DNA of 64,000 bases, taken from positions 62,001-126,000 of the forward strand of contig CAVSMH010000002.1 of assembly GCA_963728965.1 (NCBI GenBank). The letters run 5' to 3'. Source of the stretch: DASQZT01 sp963728965 (GTDB lineage: Bacteria > Acidobacteriota > Terriglobia > Bryobacterales > Bryobacteraceae). Each line of letters begins with the position of its first letter. Position 1 is the first letter of the stretch. This document shows positions 34,984 through 44,235 of this stretch, one piece after another. A program made the position numbers and the translations under genes. Below the pieces are notes generated by a model that did not search any database, was not told the origin of the DNA, and saw only the letters and a program-made list of their open reading frames with translations.

Positions 34984-35798
34984 ACCGGCTCTGGATGCGC
35001 CAGATCGCGGGCGTGCTCCGCCTCGAACTGAAGAAGACCTTCCTCTCCAGACGCGGCTGGTGGATTTATTTCCTGGCCCTCGGCCCGGTGCTGCTCGTCG
35101 CCATTCACTGGCTGGTTCGCACCGGCAACTCCCGTCACAGCATGGGCGAGGACAGCCTGGTGTTCGCGGCCATGTTCCACTTCTACTACTTGCGTGCCGG
35201 AATCTTCTTCGGCTGCATGGGGATCTTCTCCAACTTGTTCCGCGCCGAAATGCTGGAGAAGACTCTGCATTACTACTTCCTCACGCCGCTGCGCCGCGAG
35301 GTGCTCGTGGCCGGGAAATATCTGGCCGGCTTGGCCGTTGCCCTGGTGCTGTTCGTCGGCAGCACGGCCATCACCTTTCTGCTGATCGGCAAACACTTCG
35401 GCCCCGCGTGGACGGACTACCTGCTGCACGGTCCCGGCTTGAGCCAGTTGGGCTCCTACGTCCTGGTGGCTACGCTGGCGTGCATGGGCTACGGCGCGGT
35501 CTTCCTGATGTCGGGTCTGCTGTTCAAGAACCCGATGATTCCGGCCGCCGTGGTTTGGGTGTGGGAGAATATCAATCCGTTCCTGCCCACGGTGCTGAAG
35601 AAGATCAGCGTCATCTTCTACCTCAAGAACCTCTGTCCGGTGGAAGTGCCGGTGCCTCCGCCGTTCAACGTGATGGTGGTGGAGGCGGACCCCACTCCGT
35701 TCTGGGTAGCGGTGCCGGGCCTGATCATGGTGACGCTCATCTTTCTGGCCTACGCCGCGATTTCCGCACGGCAGACCGAAATCAGCTACGGTGAATAA
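34980..35798 (+). CDS. ABC-2-type permease (second of two)
   Basis: This 272-residue membrane protein has several hydrophobic helices, including GWWIYFLALGPVLLVAIHWL and YLAGLAVALVLFVGSTAITF. It ends the sigma/anti-sigma/ABC operon at 35798. It is only weakly similar in pattern to the first permease, so the two ATPase-permease pairs may have distinct parts in one exporter. Confidence 0.83.
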   Translation: MNRLWMRQIAGVLRLELKKTFLSRRGWWIYFLALGPVLLVAIHWLVRTGNSRHSMGEDSLVFAAMFHFYYLRAGIFFGCMGIFSNLFRAEMLEKTLHYYFLTPLRREVLVAGKYLAGLAVALVLFVGSTAITFLLIGKHFGPAWTDYLLHGPGLSQLGSYVLVATLACMGYGAVFLMSGLLFKNPMIPAAVVWVWENINPFLPTVLKKISVIFYLKNLCPVEVPVPPPFNVMVVEADPTPFWVAVPGLIMVTLIFLAYAAISARQTEISYGE

Positions 35799-35921
35799 GC
35801 CCGCCCCCCGAAGCGCTTACCCTTACTAACCCTGCCGCCTATCGATCGTTATCGAAGGGCTATACTCCATTTCCAATCTTGTTCGCGCCCCCGCCCCACC
35901 GTACATTGGCGCTAGAAGACA

Positions 35922-37898
35922 ATGCGTCATCTCGCAATCGCGGCTTGGGCAGTGGTTCTGCTTGGTGTCACGGCCGGCGCGCAGCCGTCGCCCAAAGAGC
36001 CCGCTCACTACGTCGCAACAGAACGTGCCTCACGCGTCGAGGTACGGCCGCCGGGGATTCGGCTCGGCCTTCGAAGGCCACGGGAACTCGCTTTAGCGCC
36101 ACTGGGCGGGTCCGAGCTTACGAGACTCACCGCGCCGGACCCCCGGCTGAAAATCGGCATCCACCGCAGCCTGCCCCTGGACGCGCTCCGCAACGGAGCC
36201 TGGGAGACCACCGCGGAAGGCCGGCGTCTCTGGCGCATGGCCATCCATTCGCCCGGTGCCGGCGGCATCCGCGTCGAGTTCCTCGATTTCTCGGTGGGAA
36301 CGGGCAAAGTCTGGCTCCACGACGGCGCCGACGTGGCCGGACCCTACACCGGCCGCGGCCTGTTCGACAACGGCCGCTTCTGGAGCGATACCGTCTTTTC
36401 CGATTCCGTCACCCTGGAATATGAACCCGCGGATCCACTGCCCGATGAAACGGCGCTGCCGCTCCAGGTCCGCACCATCGCGCACCGCGCCCCGCGCCGC
36501 CCCGCCATGGCGTCCGTTCCGCTCGATTCGGGCAGCAAAGACCCCGCCGCCTATTGCCACCTCGATCCCAACTGCTATCCCGAGTGGAAAAGCACCATGA
36601 GCATGGTGGGGCAGATCGCCTTTGAAGACGGCGCCGACCAGTACCTGTGCTCCGGCTCGCTGGTGGCCACGCGCGACAACAGCTTCAAACCCTACTTTTT
36701 GACCGCCAGCCATTGCGTGCACAGCGAAGAGGTCGCCCGCACCGTCGAGACCTTCTGGACCTATCAGACCGCCTCCTGCGGCGGGCAGCCGCCAACGCGG
36801 GCCAACAGTGCGAAATCCAAAGCCGGCGCGCACCTGGTCGAATCCGGCGGCATGGCGCAGGGCGATTACAGCCTCCTGCTCCTGCCCGACGTTCCCTCGG
36901 GCGTCACGTTTTCCGGCTGGGATCCCACCGATCCGCCCCTCACCACGGAACTGACCGGCCTGCATCACCCCATGGGATCCTGGAAACGGATTTCGTTCGG
37001 CCAGCGCGTGACCGACCGCAGCGTGTTCGTCGAACAGGAAGGCGTAGCAGCGGCCGGGGACTTCCTCCAGGTCTTATGGGAGAAGGGGCGCACCGAACCC
37101 GGGTCGTCCGGCTCGCCTCTGTTCAGCAGCCCTGGCGTCATCGTCGGCGTGCTTTCCTACGGCCCCTTCTCGCCCGATCTCTCGGCGTGCGAAATCGAGC
37201 CCATGGTGGATGGCTATGGCCGCTTCTCCAATATCTACAGCCGCCTGAGCGAGTACTTCGAGAACCTGCCCGCCACCCAGGTGAAGCCGGATAAGACCGA
37301 CTTGCAGTACACCATTTCCAGCCGCGCCGCTCCCGCTTCGCAAACGATTCGTCTCACCACGCAGTCCGCCGGACAGGTCGCCTACAAGCTCCGCGCCGAC
37401 GCGCCCTGGGTGCAACTGCCGGCCAGCACCGGCACGCTTTCATCCAACGCACCCGCCACCATCACCGTCAACGTGGATGCCTCGCAATTCGACCGCGCCG
37501 ACAAGTTCACGACCAACATCGCGATCCTTTCCGGCGCCTCCGCCCCGCAGTACATCAACGTCACCGCCACGGTTACGGCGGCGCTGTCCCAGGTGGCCGC
37601 CTCCATCACGCCCGCGACCGTGGTCCAGGCGGACAACCAGTGGAGCTTTTCCATTCGCCTCGCCGAAACCGCCGGAGCGGCCACCCGCCTCACCGCGCTG
37701 AAGTTCAACGGCTCGGACTACTCCTCCCGGATCCTTAGCTGGTTTGGCACGGACCGCATCGAGGCCAACGGCGCCATCGAAGCCCCGCTCCAGGGCCAGG
37801 GACTGTTCCCGCAGGGCACCCAGTACTTCGAATTCTGGGGCATCGACGAAGCCACTGCCCAAAAATGGTATCGCGTCGCCACGGTGACGTTCCGCTAA
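35922..37898 (+). CDS. secreted trypsin-like serine protease with C-terminal beta domain
   Basis: This 658-residue exported protease has a Sec signal (1-20), a propeptide-like N-terminal region, and a chymotrypsin-fold domain (about 225-440). The catalytic triad is H264 (TASHC), D315 (GDYSLLL) and S396 (GSSGSPL), close to the lysyl endopeptidase pattern. Cysteine pairs fit disulfides. Residues about 445-560 look like a BACON/Ig-type beta domain, and the C-terminal end is another beta-rich module. It probably digests protein outside the cell. It is a monocistronic gene with TATACT at 35861-35866 as a possible -10. Confidence 0.87.
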   Translation: MRHLAIAAWAVVLLGVTAGAQPSPKEPAHYVATERASRVEVRPPGIRLGLRRPRELALAPLGGSELTRLTAPDPRLKIGIHRSLPLDALRNGAWETTAEGRRLWRMAIHSPGAGGIRVEFLDFSVGTGKVWLHDGADVAGPYTGRGLFDNGRFWSDTVFSDSVTLEYEPADPLPDETALPLQVRTIAHRAPRRPAMASVPLDSGSKDPAAYCHLDPNCYPEWKSTMSMVGQIAFEDGADQYLCSGSLVATRDNSFKPYFLTASHCVHSEEVARTVETFWTYQTASCGGQPPTRANSAKSKAGAHLVESGGMAQGDYSLLLLPDVPSGVTFSGWDPTDPPLTTELTGLHHPMGSWKRISFGQRVTDRSVFVEQEGVAAAGDFLQVLWEKGRTEPGSSGSPLFSSPGVIVGVLSYGPFSPDLSACEIEPMVDGYGRFSNIYSRLSEYFENLPATQVKPDKTDLQYTISSRAAPASQTIRLTTQSAGQVAYKLRADAPWVQLPASTGTLSSNAPATITVNVDASQFDRADKFTTNIAILSGASAPQYINVTATVTAALSQVAASITPATVVQADNQWSFSIRLAETAGAATRLTALKFNGSDYSSRILSWFGTDRIEANGAIEAPLQGQGLFPQGTQYFEFWGIDEATAQKWYRVATVTFR

Positions 37899-37900
37899 TC

Positions 37901-37932
37901 CCGGCGCAGGCAGCCGTTTTTGTCTGCGCCGG
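37901..37932 (+). terminator. hairpin after the serine protease gene
   Basis: CCGGCGCAG (37901-37909) and CTGCGCCGG (37924-37932) make a perfect nine-pair stem with a T-rich 14-base loop, starting 3 bases after the stop. No T-run follows, so the terminator call is moderate. Confidence 0.4.
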
Positions 37933-37968
37933 TAAGCCGCTCGCCGCGGAACCCGCTAGAATGATCGC

Positions 37969-39384
37969 TTGAACGTCCGCAGGCTGGCAATCTTCTTTCT
38001 CCTCGCGTGGTTTGTCTTCTTCTGCTGGGACGCCGTGCCCGTCCATTTCGCGCCGGACGACATGATGAACATGGCCTACTACCTCAGGGTCACGCCGCTC
38101 CAGATGCTAGTGACGCAGTTCGTGCCCTGGCGCGGGCCGTACCGTCCGCTGGCGGGCCTGTTCTACGTGCCGCTGCTCACGGCCTTCGGCCTGAACCCGG
38201 CTCCTTTCCACCTGGTGCTGCTGGCCGTAGTGCTGGCGAACGTGTTCCTGGTCTACCGGTTCGCCCGCCTGCTGGGCTCGGGCGAGTTGGCCGCCGCCGT
38301 GGCGGCCTTGCTCGTCAGCTACCACGCCGGCCTCAGCGTGCTCTACTTCCAGACCTCGTTCGTGTTCGACGTGCTGTGCTGCTTCTTCTACTTCGCCGCC
38401 CTGGTGTGGTATGTCCGCATCCGCGCGCGCGGCCGAATGCCCGACTGGCGTCAAACCACGGTCTTTCTCGCGCTCTACCTCGCCGCCCTGAATTCAAAAG
38501 AGATGGCGGTGACCCTGCCGCTGATCCTGCTGGCATACGAGTGGTTCTATGGCAAGGTGCCCCGTGCGCCCCGCCGCGCGGCCCGCTGGCTGCTGGGCCC
38601 CGGGCGCACCACGCTCGCGGCCGCGGCGCTCACCTTGCCGTACATCTACGGGAAAGCGCTCCGGCCCAACGCGCTCATCGATAACCCGGCCTATCGCCCC
38701 GAACTCTCGATGGCGCGCCTGATCGACTTCCAGGTTCAATCCTGGAGCGATATCCTCGAGCATTGGAACCTCTTCGGGTGGCAGTCGGTCTTGGTGTTCT
38801 GGCTCGTGCTGACGTACCTTGCCTGGCGTTGCGACCGCCCGCTGCTGCGCTTCTGCTGGTTCTTCTTCCTCGTCACTCCGCTGCCCATCGAATTCCTGGT
38901 GGCCCGGGTGGGCGCCTGCCTGGCCATTCCCTACTGCGGGTTGGCTATCTTCGCGGGAGTGGCCTTCATCGATGGAGCGCGCCATGCAGCTGACTTTCTC
39001 GGTACGGAGAGATGGTTCCGCCGTTTCCGGCCTGAAACGCTCTTCGCGGCCCTGTGCCTGCTGGGTGTATTTTTTTGGGCGGAGCAGAACCATCGCGTCA
39101 AGCAATGGCTGGTCAAGCCGGCCATGGACGATCTCGGCCGCGGCACCTGGGACGTAATCACCCAGTTGCGTTTGCTCCATCCGCAGGTGCGCCCCCACAG
39201 CACCGTCGTCTTCCAGAACGACCCCTTCACCGGATTCGACATGGCCTTCATCGCCGAAGCGTGGTTCCGCGACCGCAGCCTCGACATCCGGTTGCCCCGC
39301 CTGTCCCCTTTGTCCCCGCGGGAATTGGCGAATGCCCCGTATGTCTTCACCTTCGAACGCGGCAAGCTCGTTCAAGTGCGCTGA
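37969..39384 (+). CDS. multi-helix membrane protein, GT-C-like glycosyltransferase
   Basis: This 471-residue protein has about nine or ten membrane helices. An early lumenal-type loop with acidic DD (FAPDDMMNMAYY, about 28-39) is the usual position of the catalytic acid in GT-C enzymes that use lipid-linked sugars. A second loop after the helix pair includes RPLAGLFYVPLL. Function is probably glycan transfer at the outer face of the inner membrane; donor and acceptor are unknown. The TTG start is the only reasonable one. It could also be an orphan membrane protein without transferase activity. Confidence 0.65.
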   Translation: MNVRRLAIFFLLAWFVFFCWDAVPVHFAPDDMMNMAYYLRVTPLQMLVTQFVPWRGPYRPLAGLFYVPLLTAFGLNPAPFHLVLLAVVLANVFLVYRFARLLGSGELAAAVAALLVSYHAGLSVLYFQTSFVFDVLCCFFYFAALVWYVRIRARGRMPDWRQTTVFLALYLAALNSKEMAVTLPLILLAYEWFYGKVPRAPRRAARWLLGPGRTTLAAAALTLPYIYGKALRPNALIDNPAYRPELSMARLIDFQVQSWSDILEHWNLFGWQSVLVFWLVLTYLAWRCDRPLLRFCWFFFLVTPLPIEFLVARVGACLAIPYCGLAIFAGVAFIDGARHAADFLGTERWFRRFRPETLFAALCLLGVFFWAEQNHRVKQWLVKPAMDDLGRGTWDVITQLRLLHPQVRPHSTVVFQNDPFTGFDMAFIAEAWFRDRSLDIRLPRLSPLSPRELANAPYVFTFERGKLVQVR

Positions 39385-39469
39385 CTACAATCGCCGGGAT
39401 TGTGCCTCGCCGTACCCATGCGCCGGCCTGCCGGGACAACTTTGCACCCGTTTGCCGCGTTAAGACAGT

Positions 39470-41212
39470 ATGAGTTTCAACGGCAGGTTACGGTGCGCTG
39501 TCGTTCTTCTGGCGGCTGCGGGTGTATCTCCCGCCATGTCCGTCAACTTGAGTGCCTCCCCCGCGTCGCCTGCAACGGCGGGTACGCTCGTCCATTTTGT
39601 GGCGAACGTCGCCGGCGGCAGCGGTACCTTGTGGTACCGTTTCCGCGCCAGGGCGATCGGCGAAGACTTCCACGTCATCAAAGACTTTGGCCCCGACAAC
39701 ACGCTCGACTGGACCGCCGGAGGCCGTGCCGGCAGCTATGAAATCGAAGCGACTTCCCGCGTCGCCGGCACGGAGGAAATCGCCGCAATCATCGCTCCCT
39801 TTAAACTGCAATCGCCCCTCACCGGCGATCAGCCGGTCATTTCGCCGACCTCCCATCCACTGGTGTTTCTCTACACCGCGCCTCCCTGCCCGGAAGGCTC
39901 GCGAATGCGCGTCAGCTTTCTCGGCGCAACCGGGCCCGTGCATGGCACGCCTTTCCGATCGTGCCGCGCTGGTGTCAACCTGAGTTTCTATCTGGCGGGA
40001 TTTCAGGCCGGCCAGGAATATACTGTCCGGCAGACCGTGGAAACGGGTTCGGATCGCGAAGACGGTCCGGACCTCAGCATGGTGGCAGGCGATCTACCCA
40101 TCAGCCTGCCGGTGCAGGAACTGCTTCAGCCGGGCCCTTCCAACGAGGATGGCATCCTGTTGCAGGCGCCCATCACCACCTCGCAGGTGGCTACCGACCT
40201 CAATGGCAATGTGGTCTGGTATTATCCGGGCACCCTCTCCTATATCACTCGCCCCGATAGCGGGGGCCGCTTTTTCGGCATCGTCGTCAACCCCAAACTC
40301 GATCCCTCCCGACAACTCGTGCGCGAGTTCGATCTCACGGGAGCGACCGTGCTCGAAACCAACGCCGCCCGCGTCAGTGAGCAACTGGCCGGTATGGCGA
40401 AGCGTCCCATCACCGGCTTCCACCACGAGGCGCGCCGCCTGCCCGATGGCAACATCCTCGTGCTGGCCGGCGTCGAACAGGTGCTGGAGGACGTGCAAGG
40501 CCCCGGCCCGGTGGATGTGCTCGGCGACATGATCCTCGTCCTCGATTCGGAATTACGAGTGGTCTGGGCCTGGGATGCATTCGATCACCTGGACGTGACC
40601 CGGCAGGCCACCCTGGGGGAAACGTGCGGCGGCGGCTGCGCCCCGTTCTATCTGGCGCCCACCGCCAATGACTGGCTGCATGGCAATTCGGTCGAGCGCA
40701 CCCCCGATGGCAACCTCCTGTACTCCGCGCGCCACCAGGACTGGGTCATCAAGATCAACTACCAGGACGGCGCGGGTACCGGCGACATAATGTGGCGGCT
40801 CGGCAAGGACGGCGACTTTGCCATCGATTCCGCCGATCCCCACCCCTGGTTTTCGCATCAGCACGACCCACAGGTTCTGGCCGATGGAGTCACCATCACG
40901 CTGTTCGACAACGGTAACGGCCGCCACCTGGACGACCCCGCCGCCAACAGCCGCGGCCAGGTGATTCGTCTGGATGAGCAGACCGGCACCGCCTCCTTCG
41001 TCCTGAACACCGATCTCGGCACCTATTCGTATGCCTTGGGCGCGGCGCAGAGACTGTCCAACGGCAACTACTATTTCCATTCCGGCTGGCTGCCGGATTC
41101 GACTTCGATGATCACCGAGCTCGATCCGGACGGCCACACGGTATTCGTGCTGCACGTCCAGGCTGCCGAATACCGCTCCTTCCGCCTGCGCGACCTGTAC
41201 ACGCCTCGCTGA
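39470..41212 (+). CDS. exported arylsulfotransferase (ASST) family protein
   Basis: This 580-residue protein has a signal peptide (1-22), a beta N-terminal domain (about 25-200) and a six-bladed propeller typical of bacterial arylsulfate sulfotransferases. Family motifs include GFHHEARRLPDGNILVL, NDWLHGNSVERTPDGNLL and WFSHQHDPQVL, with histidines that include the likely sulfo-accepting one. In the family the enzyme moves sulfate between phenols in the periplasm. It converges with the VIT1-like gene 5 bp away. Confidence 0.83.
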   Translation: MSFNGRLRCAVVLLAAAGVSPAMSVNLSASPASPATAGTLVHFVANVAGGSGTLWYRFRARAIGEDFHVIKDFGPDNTLDWTAGGRAGSYEIEATSRVAGTEEIAAIIAPFKLQSPLTGDQPVISPTSHPLVFLYTAPPCPEGSRMRVSFLGATGPVHGTPFRSCRAGVNLSFYLAGFQAGQEYTVRQTVETGSDREDGPDLSMVAGDLPISLPVQELLQPGPSNEDGILLQAPITTSQVATDLNGNVVWYYPGTLSYITRPDSGGRFFGIVVNPKLDPSRQLVREFDLTGATVLETNAARVSEQLAGMAKRPITGFHHEARRLPDGNILVLAGVEQVLEDVQGPGPVDVLGDMILVLDSELRVVWAWDAFDHLDVTRQATLGETCGGGCAPFYLAPTANDWLHGNSVERTPDGNLLYSARHQDWVIKINYQDGAGTGDIMWRLGKDGDFAIDSADPHPWFSHQHDPQVLADGVTITLFDNGNGRHLDDPAANSRGQVIRLDEQTGTASFVLNTDLGTYSYALGAAQRLSNGNYYFHSGWLPDSTSMITELDPDGHTVFVLHVQAAEYRSFRLRDLYTPR

Positions 41213-41217
41213 GCACG

Positions 41218-41916
41218 TTAGCTGATCCACCGGGCCAATCCGAACGCCGCGGCGGACGCCAGGCCGCCGATCACCGTGGTCTGCAGCCCGCCCCGCCAAG
41301 GCGAGATGCCGGTGATCCGGCCTTTGAAATACCCGAAGACGAACAGCGCCGCCAGCGTAAAGCTCGCCGAAAACACCAGCGCGTGGACCAGTCGCGACAC
41401 GATCATGTAGGGCGCCAGCGGCACCAGCCCGCCCACGATATAGGAAACGGCAATGGTGGCCGCGCTGTTGCGCGCCCGCTTCGGATCGGGCTCTTCGAAA
41501 CCCAGCTCGAACCGCATCATGAAATCGACCCAGTGCTCCTGGTCGGCCGCGATGGCGTCCACCACCGGCGCAATCTGCGCTTCCGACATGCCATATCCGC
41601 GGAAGACTTCGGCCACTTCCTCCCGCTCTTTTTCGGGCAATTCGACGGTCTCGCGGATCTCGCGCTCGCGTTCGGAGATATAGTGGTCGCGATCGGTGCG
41701 CGCGGCCAGGTAGCCGCCCAGCCCCATGGCGATCGACCCGGCGGCGATTTCCGCCAGCCCCGCGATCACCACCAGGTGGCTGGTCGCTGCCGCGGTGCCG
41801 GTCAAACCCGCGGCCAGAGCGAACGGCACGGTGAGCCCGTCCGACATGCCGATGACCACGTCCCGAACCGCTTCGGAAGCTTCGAAGTGGGTCTCCACGT
41901 GCAATGCTGTTGGCAT
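41218..41916 (-). CDS. VIT1/CCC1-family transporter
   Basis: This 232-residue membrane protein is related to vacuolar iron/manganese transporters. The family start HVETHFEASEAVRDVVIG and the DGLTVPFALAAGLTG helix are clear, with a cytosolic metal-binding loop (about 80-150) rich in Glu (SEREREIRETVELPEKEREE). It probably exports iron or manganese. ATG 41916 is preferred to GTG 41934, which adds six non-conserved residues. Confidence 0.87.
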   Translation of the reverse strand: MPTALHVETHFEASEAVRDVVIGMSDGLTVPFALAAGLTGTAAATSHLVVIAGLAEIAAGSIAMGLGGYLAARTDRDHYISEREREIRETVELPEKEREEVAEVFRGYGMSEAQIAPVVDAIAADQEHWVDFMMRFELGFEEPDPKRARNSAATIAVSYIVGGLVPLAPYMIVSRLVHALVFSASFTLAALFVFGYFKGRITGISPWRGGLQTTVIGGLASAAAFGLARWIS

Positions 41917-41985
41917 AGTCCAACATGATCGCACGCCCCGGACGGGGTACCCTCGGCCCGCGCGCCAAACCGCCGCCTTCGCCTC

Positions 41986-42879
41986 TTACCCGATCAGCTT
42001 TTCGAGAAACGCCTTCGCGGCCAGGATGTCGGCGGTCTGCCGCTCGCCGCGGATCTCGCGCTCGATGGTGAGCGGGTTGCGATAGCCGATCTTCTTGAGC
42101 TTCGCCACCAATACCGGGAAATCCACCTTTCCCTGGCCAATCGCCACTTCAGCGCCGAGCTTCTTGGGATCGACCGGATACAGGCCGTCTTTCGCGTGCA
42201 CGCCCTGAATATACGACCCCAGCGTCTCTACCGCATCCACCGGGTTGGCCTTGCCGTAAAGGATCAGGTTGGCGGCGTCGAAGTTCACGCCCATATTGTC
42301 GAGCCCGACGTCCCGAATCGCCCGCAAAAGAGTGATTGGAGTCTCCTGTCCGGTCTCGCACCGGAACTGCTGCCCGTTTTCATTGGCGTGCTGCGCGGCG
42401 GTGCGGATGGCCTCTACTGCTTCGGCATAGAGCGGATCGTTGGGATTCTCGGGGATGAAACCGCAATGGCCCTGCACGGCGGGGATGCCGGCCTTCCTGG
42501 CGAAATCCGACACCTCCTTCACCCGCGCGATGCGGGCCCGCCGCGTTTGTCGCGGCACCAGCCCGATGGTGAGCGGCCCCTGATAAAAATTGTAGATCTC
42601 GGGGCCGGGACCGCCGAACACGGCCGAAGTGGCCTCCACCCCATACTGGTCCAACGCCTTGCGAAGGGCGGCGGCGGTGGCGTCGTCGGTCTGGCGGACG
42701 CTCACCTGGCAGGTGGGAAATCCGAGGTCGTGCACGCGGCGGATGGCCGCGTCGGGGTCGGGCGAGATGCCGGTGATCACGCCGAGGCGCATCTTGCCGG
42801 GCCCCGGCGTCTGGGCGACGGCCCGGTACACGCCGGCCGCGGCGGCCTTTAGAAAATGACGGCGGGCGAAGGAGACCAT
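41986..42879 (-). CDS. Tat-exported sugar phosphate isomerase/epimerase-like TIM barrel
   Basis: This 297-residue protein has a twin-arginine signal (ARRHFLKAAAAG) and the xylose-isomerase-like barrel. Visible motifs are GFPTCQVSVRQ, QGHCGFIPEN, VNFDAANLILYG, GVHAKDG and EREIRGERQT, with the His/Glu/Asp set for a divalent metal. Members isomerise or epimerise sugars; export is a known habit of this family in the group. Specific substrate unknown. Confidence 0.82.
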   Translation of the reverse strand: MVSFARRHFLKAAAAGVYRAVAQTPGPGKMRLGVITGISPDPDAAIRRVHDLGFPTCQVSVRQTDDATAAALRKALDQYGVEATSAVFGGPGPEIYNFYQGPLTIGLVPRQTRRARIARVKEVSDFARKAGIPAVQGHCGFIPENPNDPLYAEAVEAIRTAAQHANENGQQFRCETGQETPITLLRAIRDVGLDNMGVNFDAANLILYGKANPVDAVETLGSYIQGVHAKDGLYPVDPKKLGAEVAIGQGKVDFPVLVAKLKKIGYRNPLTIEREIRGERQTADILAAKAFLEKLIG

Positions 42880-42928
42880 GGCGATGATTCTACCTCTATG
42901 CCTGCACCGCGGGTGCCGGCCGGACCCT

Positions 42929-44122
42929 TCAGGCGGGGTAAGCCCACCGCGTCAGATCGCGGTTGTATTCGAAATCGGCGGCAGCCAGCTTCGCATCCGC
43001 GTTGTAGATCACCAGGGGAACGTCTCGCTCGTGCCGCGAGCCGTGGCTGCGATAGTCCGCCGCCAGCTTTTCCTGCTCGGTATCCAGATTGCCGAATACC
43101 GTGTCGAGATCGCCAAACACCGCCAGGTCTCCGATGCGCGACGCCATCAGGTGATATCGCCTCGCGGCGTCGGCGCGCGTCAGGACCGCCTCGATACCTT
43201 CCAGGCCCGAAATGATCTTGGCCACGCGGTCGATGTCCCGCGAGCCGTTGCAGTAAACCCACGCCGTACCGCCGTAGCCCTGGTGATGGCGGAGGTACTT
43301 GTCCGCTTCCACGGAGATCGCCAGGCGGAGCGGGGTGCCGCGTTTGGCGCAGGCTTGGCCGAGATCCCAGCAGCGGGATTTGTGGTTCATGCCGTGATCG
43401 GCGGTGAGGAGGAATGCGGCATCGGGCGCGGCGGCGGCGGCTTCTCCCAGCAACTCGTCGAGGCGCGCGAGGTGATCCCGCGATTCACCCGCTTCCGGAG
43501 GCCAGGCGTGCATGGGGTAGTCGGTGGTGTGCACGTACACGCAGCCAAGATCGCGCCGGGTCTTGAGCAGATCGATGGCCGCCTTCATCAGCCAGTAGTT
43601 GATTTCACGGCTGTAGATGCCGGGAGCCGGGCCGTAGCGCTCCTCCGACTCGGGCGTGGGGGCTTCACCGGTGAGCGCCACCTCCGCGCCGGCCGAGAGC
43701 AGGGAGATGGTCTTCTTCTTCGAGGACAGCAGTGCCGACTTCACCCCGAACGGCCGGGCCCGTTGAAACAGCGTGGGGGCGAGCAGCAGCCCGGCGTTCT
43801 CCATGTACTCTTCGCGATGCGCGTGCTCGTTGAAGTAGGAGTTGCCCGTGATGCCGTGACGTTCGGGCCAGACGCCGCAGCAGACGGACGCATTGTTGGT
43901 ATTGGTGACCGAGGGCATCTCGCTGAGCACGCGCGCGAACAGTCCCTTCTTGCGCCACCCGTCGAGCACCGGCATGGAACTCTGTTCCAGGTAGTCGAGT
44001 CCGAATCCATCGATCAGCAGTACCACCATGCGTTGGCGAGTCGGCGCGGCGATGGCCGGTGCGCCCAGCAGCGCGGCGCCGGCCAGGAGAAACCCGCGGC
44101 GAGCGGGTGAAAACGGCTGCAT
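42929..44122 (-). CDS. alkaline-phosphatase-superfamily hydrolase, phosphonoacetate hydrolase-like
   Basis: This 397-residue protein has a Tat-like signal (ARRGFLLAGAALLG). Metal-site motifs fit the nucleotide pyrophosphatase/phosphonoacetate hydrolase branch: LLIDGFGLDY (Asp), PSVTNTNNASVCCG with the nucleophile Thr in TNTNN, HTTDYPMHAWP (Asp, His) and TADHGMNHK (Asp, His). The VCCGVWPERHGITGNSYF stretch is like phosphonoacetate hydrolase. Substrate is therefore a phosphonate or phosphodiester, not certain. It is divergent from the TldD-like gene. Confidence 0.8.
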   Translation of the reverse strand: MQPFSPARRGFLLAGAALLGAPAIAAPTRQRMVVLLIDGFGLDYLEQSSMPVLDGWRKKGLFARVLSEMPSVTNTNNASVCCGVWPERHGITGNSYFNEHAHREEYMENAGLLLAPTLFQRARPFGVKSALLSSKKKTISLLSAGAEVALTGEAPTPESEERYGPAPGIYSREINYWLMKAAIDLLKTRRDLGCVYVHTTDYPMHAWPPEAGESRDHLARLDELLGEAAAAAPDAAFLLTADHGMNHKSRCWDLGQACAKRGTPLRLAISVEADKYLRHHQGYGGTAWVYCNGSRDIDRVAKIISGLEGIEAVLTRADAARRYHLMASRIGDLAVFGDLDTVFGNLDTEQEKLAADYRSHGSRHERDVPLVIYNADAKLAAADFEYNRDLTRWAYPA

Positions 44123-44235
44123 GTCCTTCTTCTACTACTATAGGGATACTGGGGACAGGCTACACAACCCCCCAATTCCACGCTCGGATTTGAAGTCCTC
44201 CTTAGCCGTCCCGCGAAATTAGTTATCCTAGTAGC

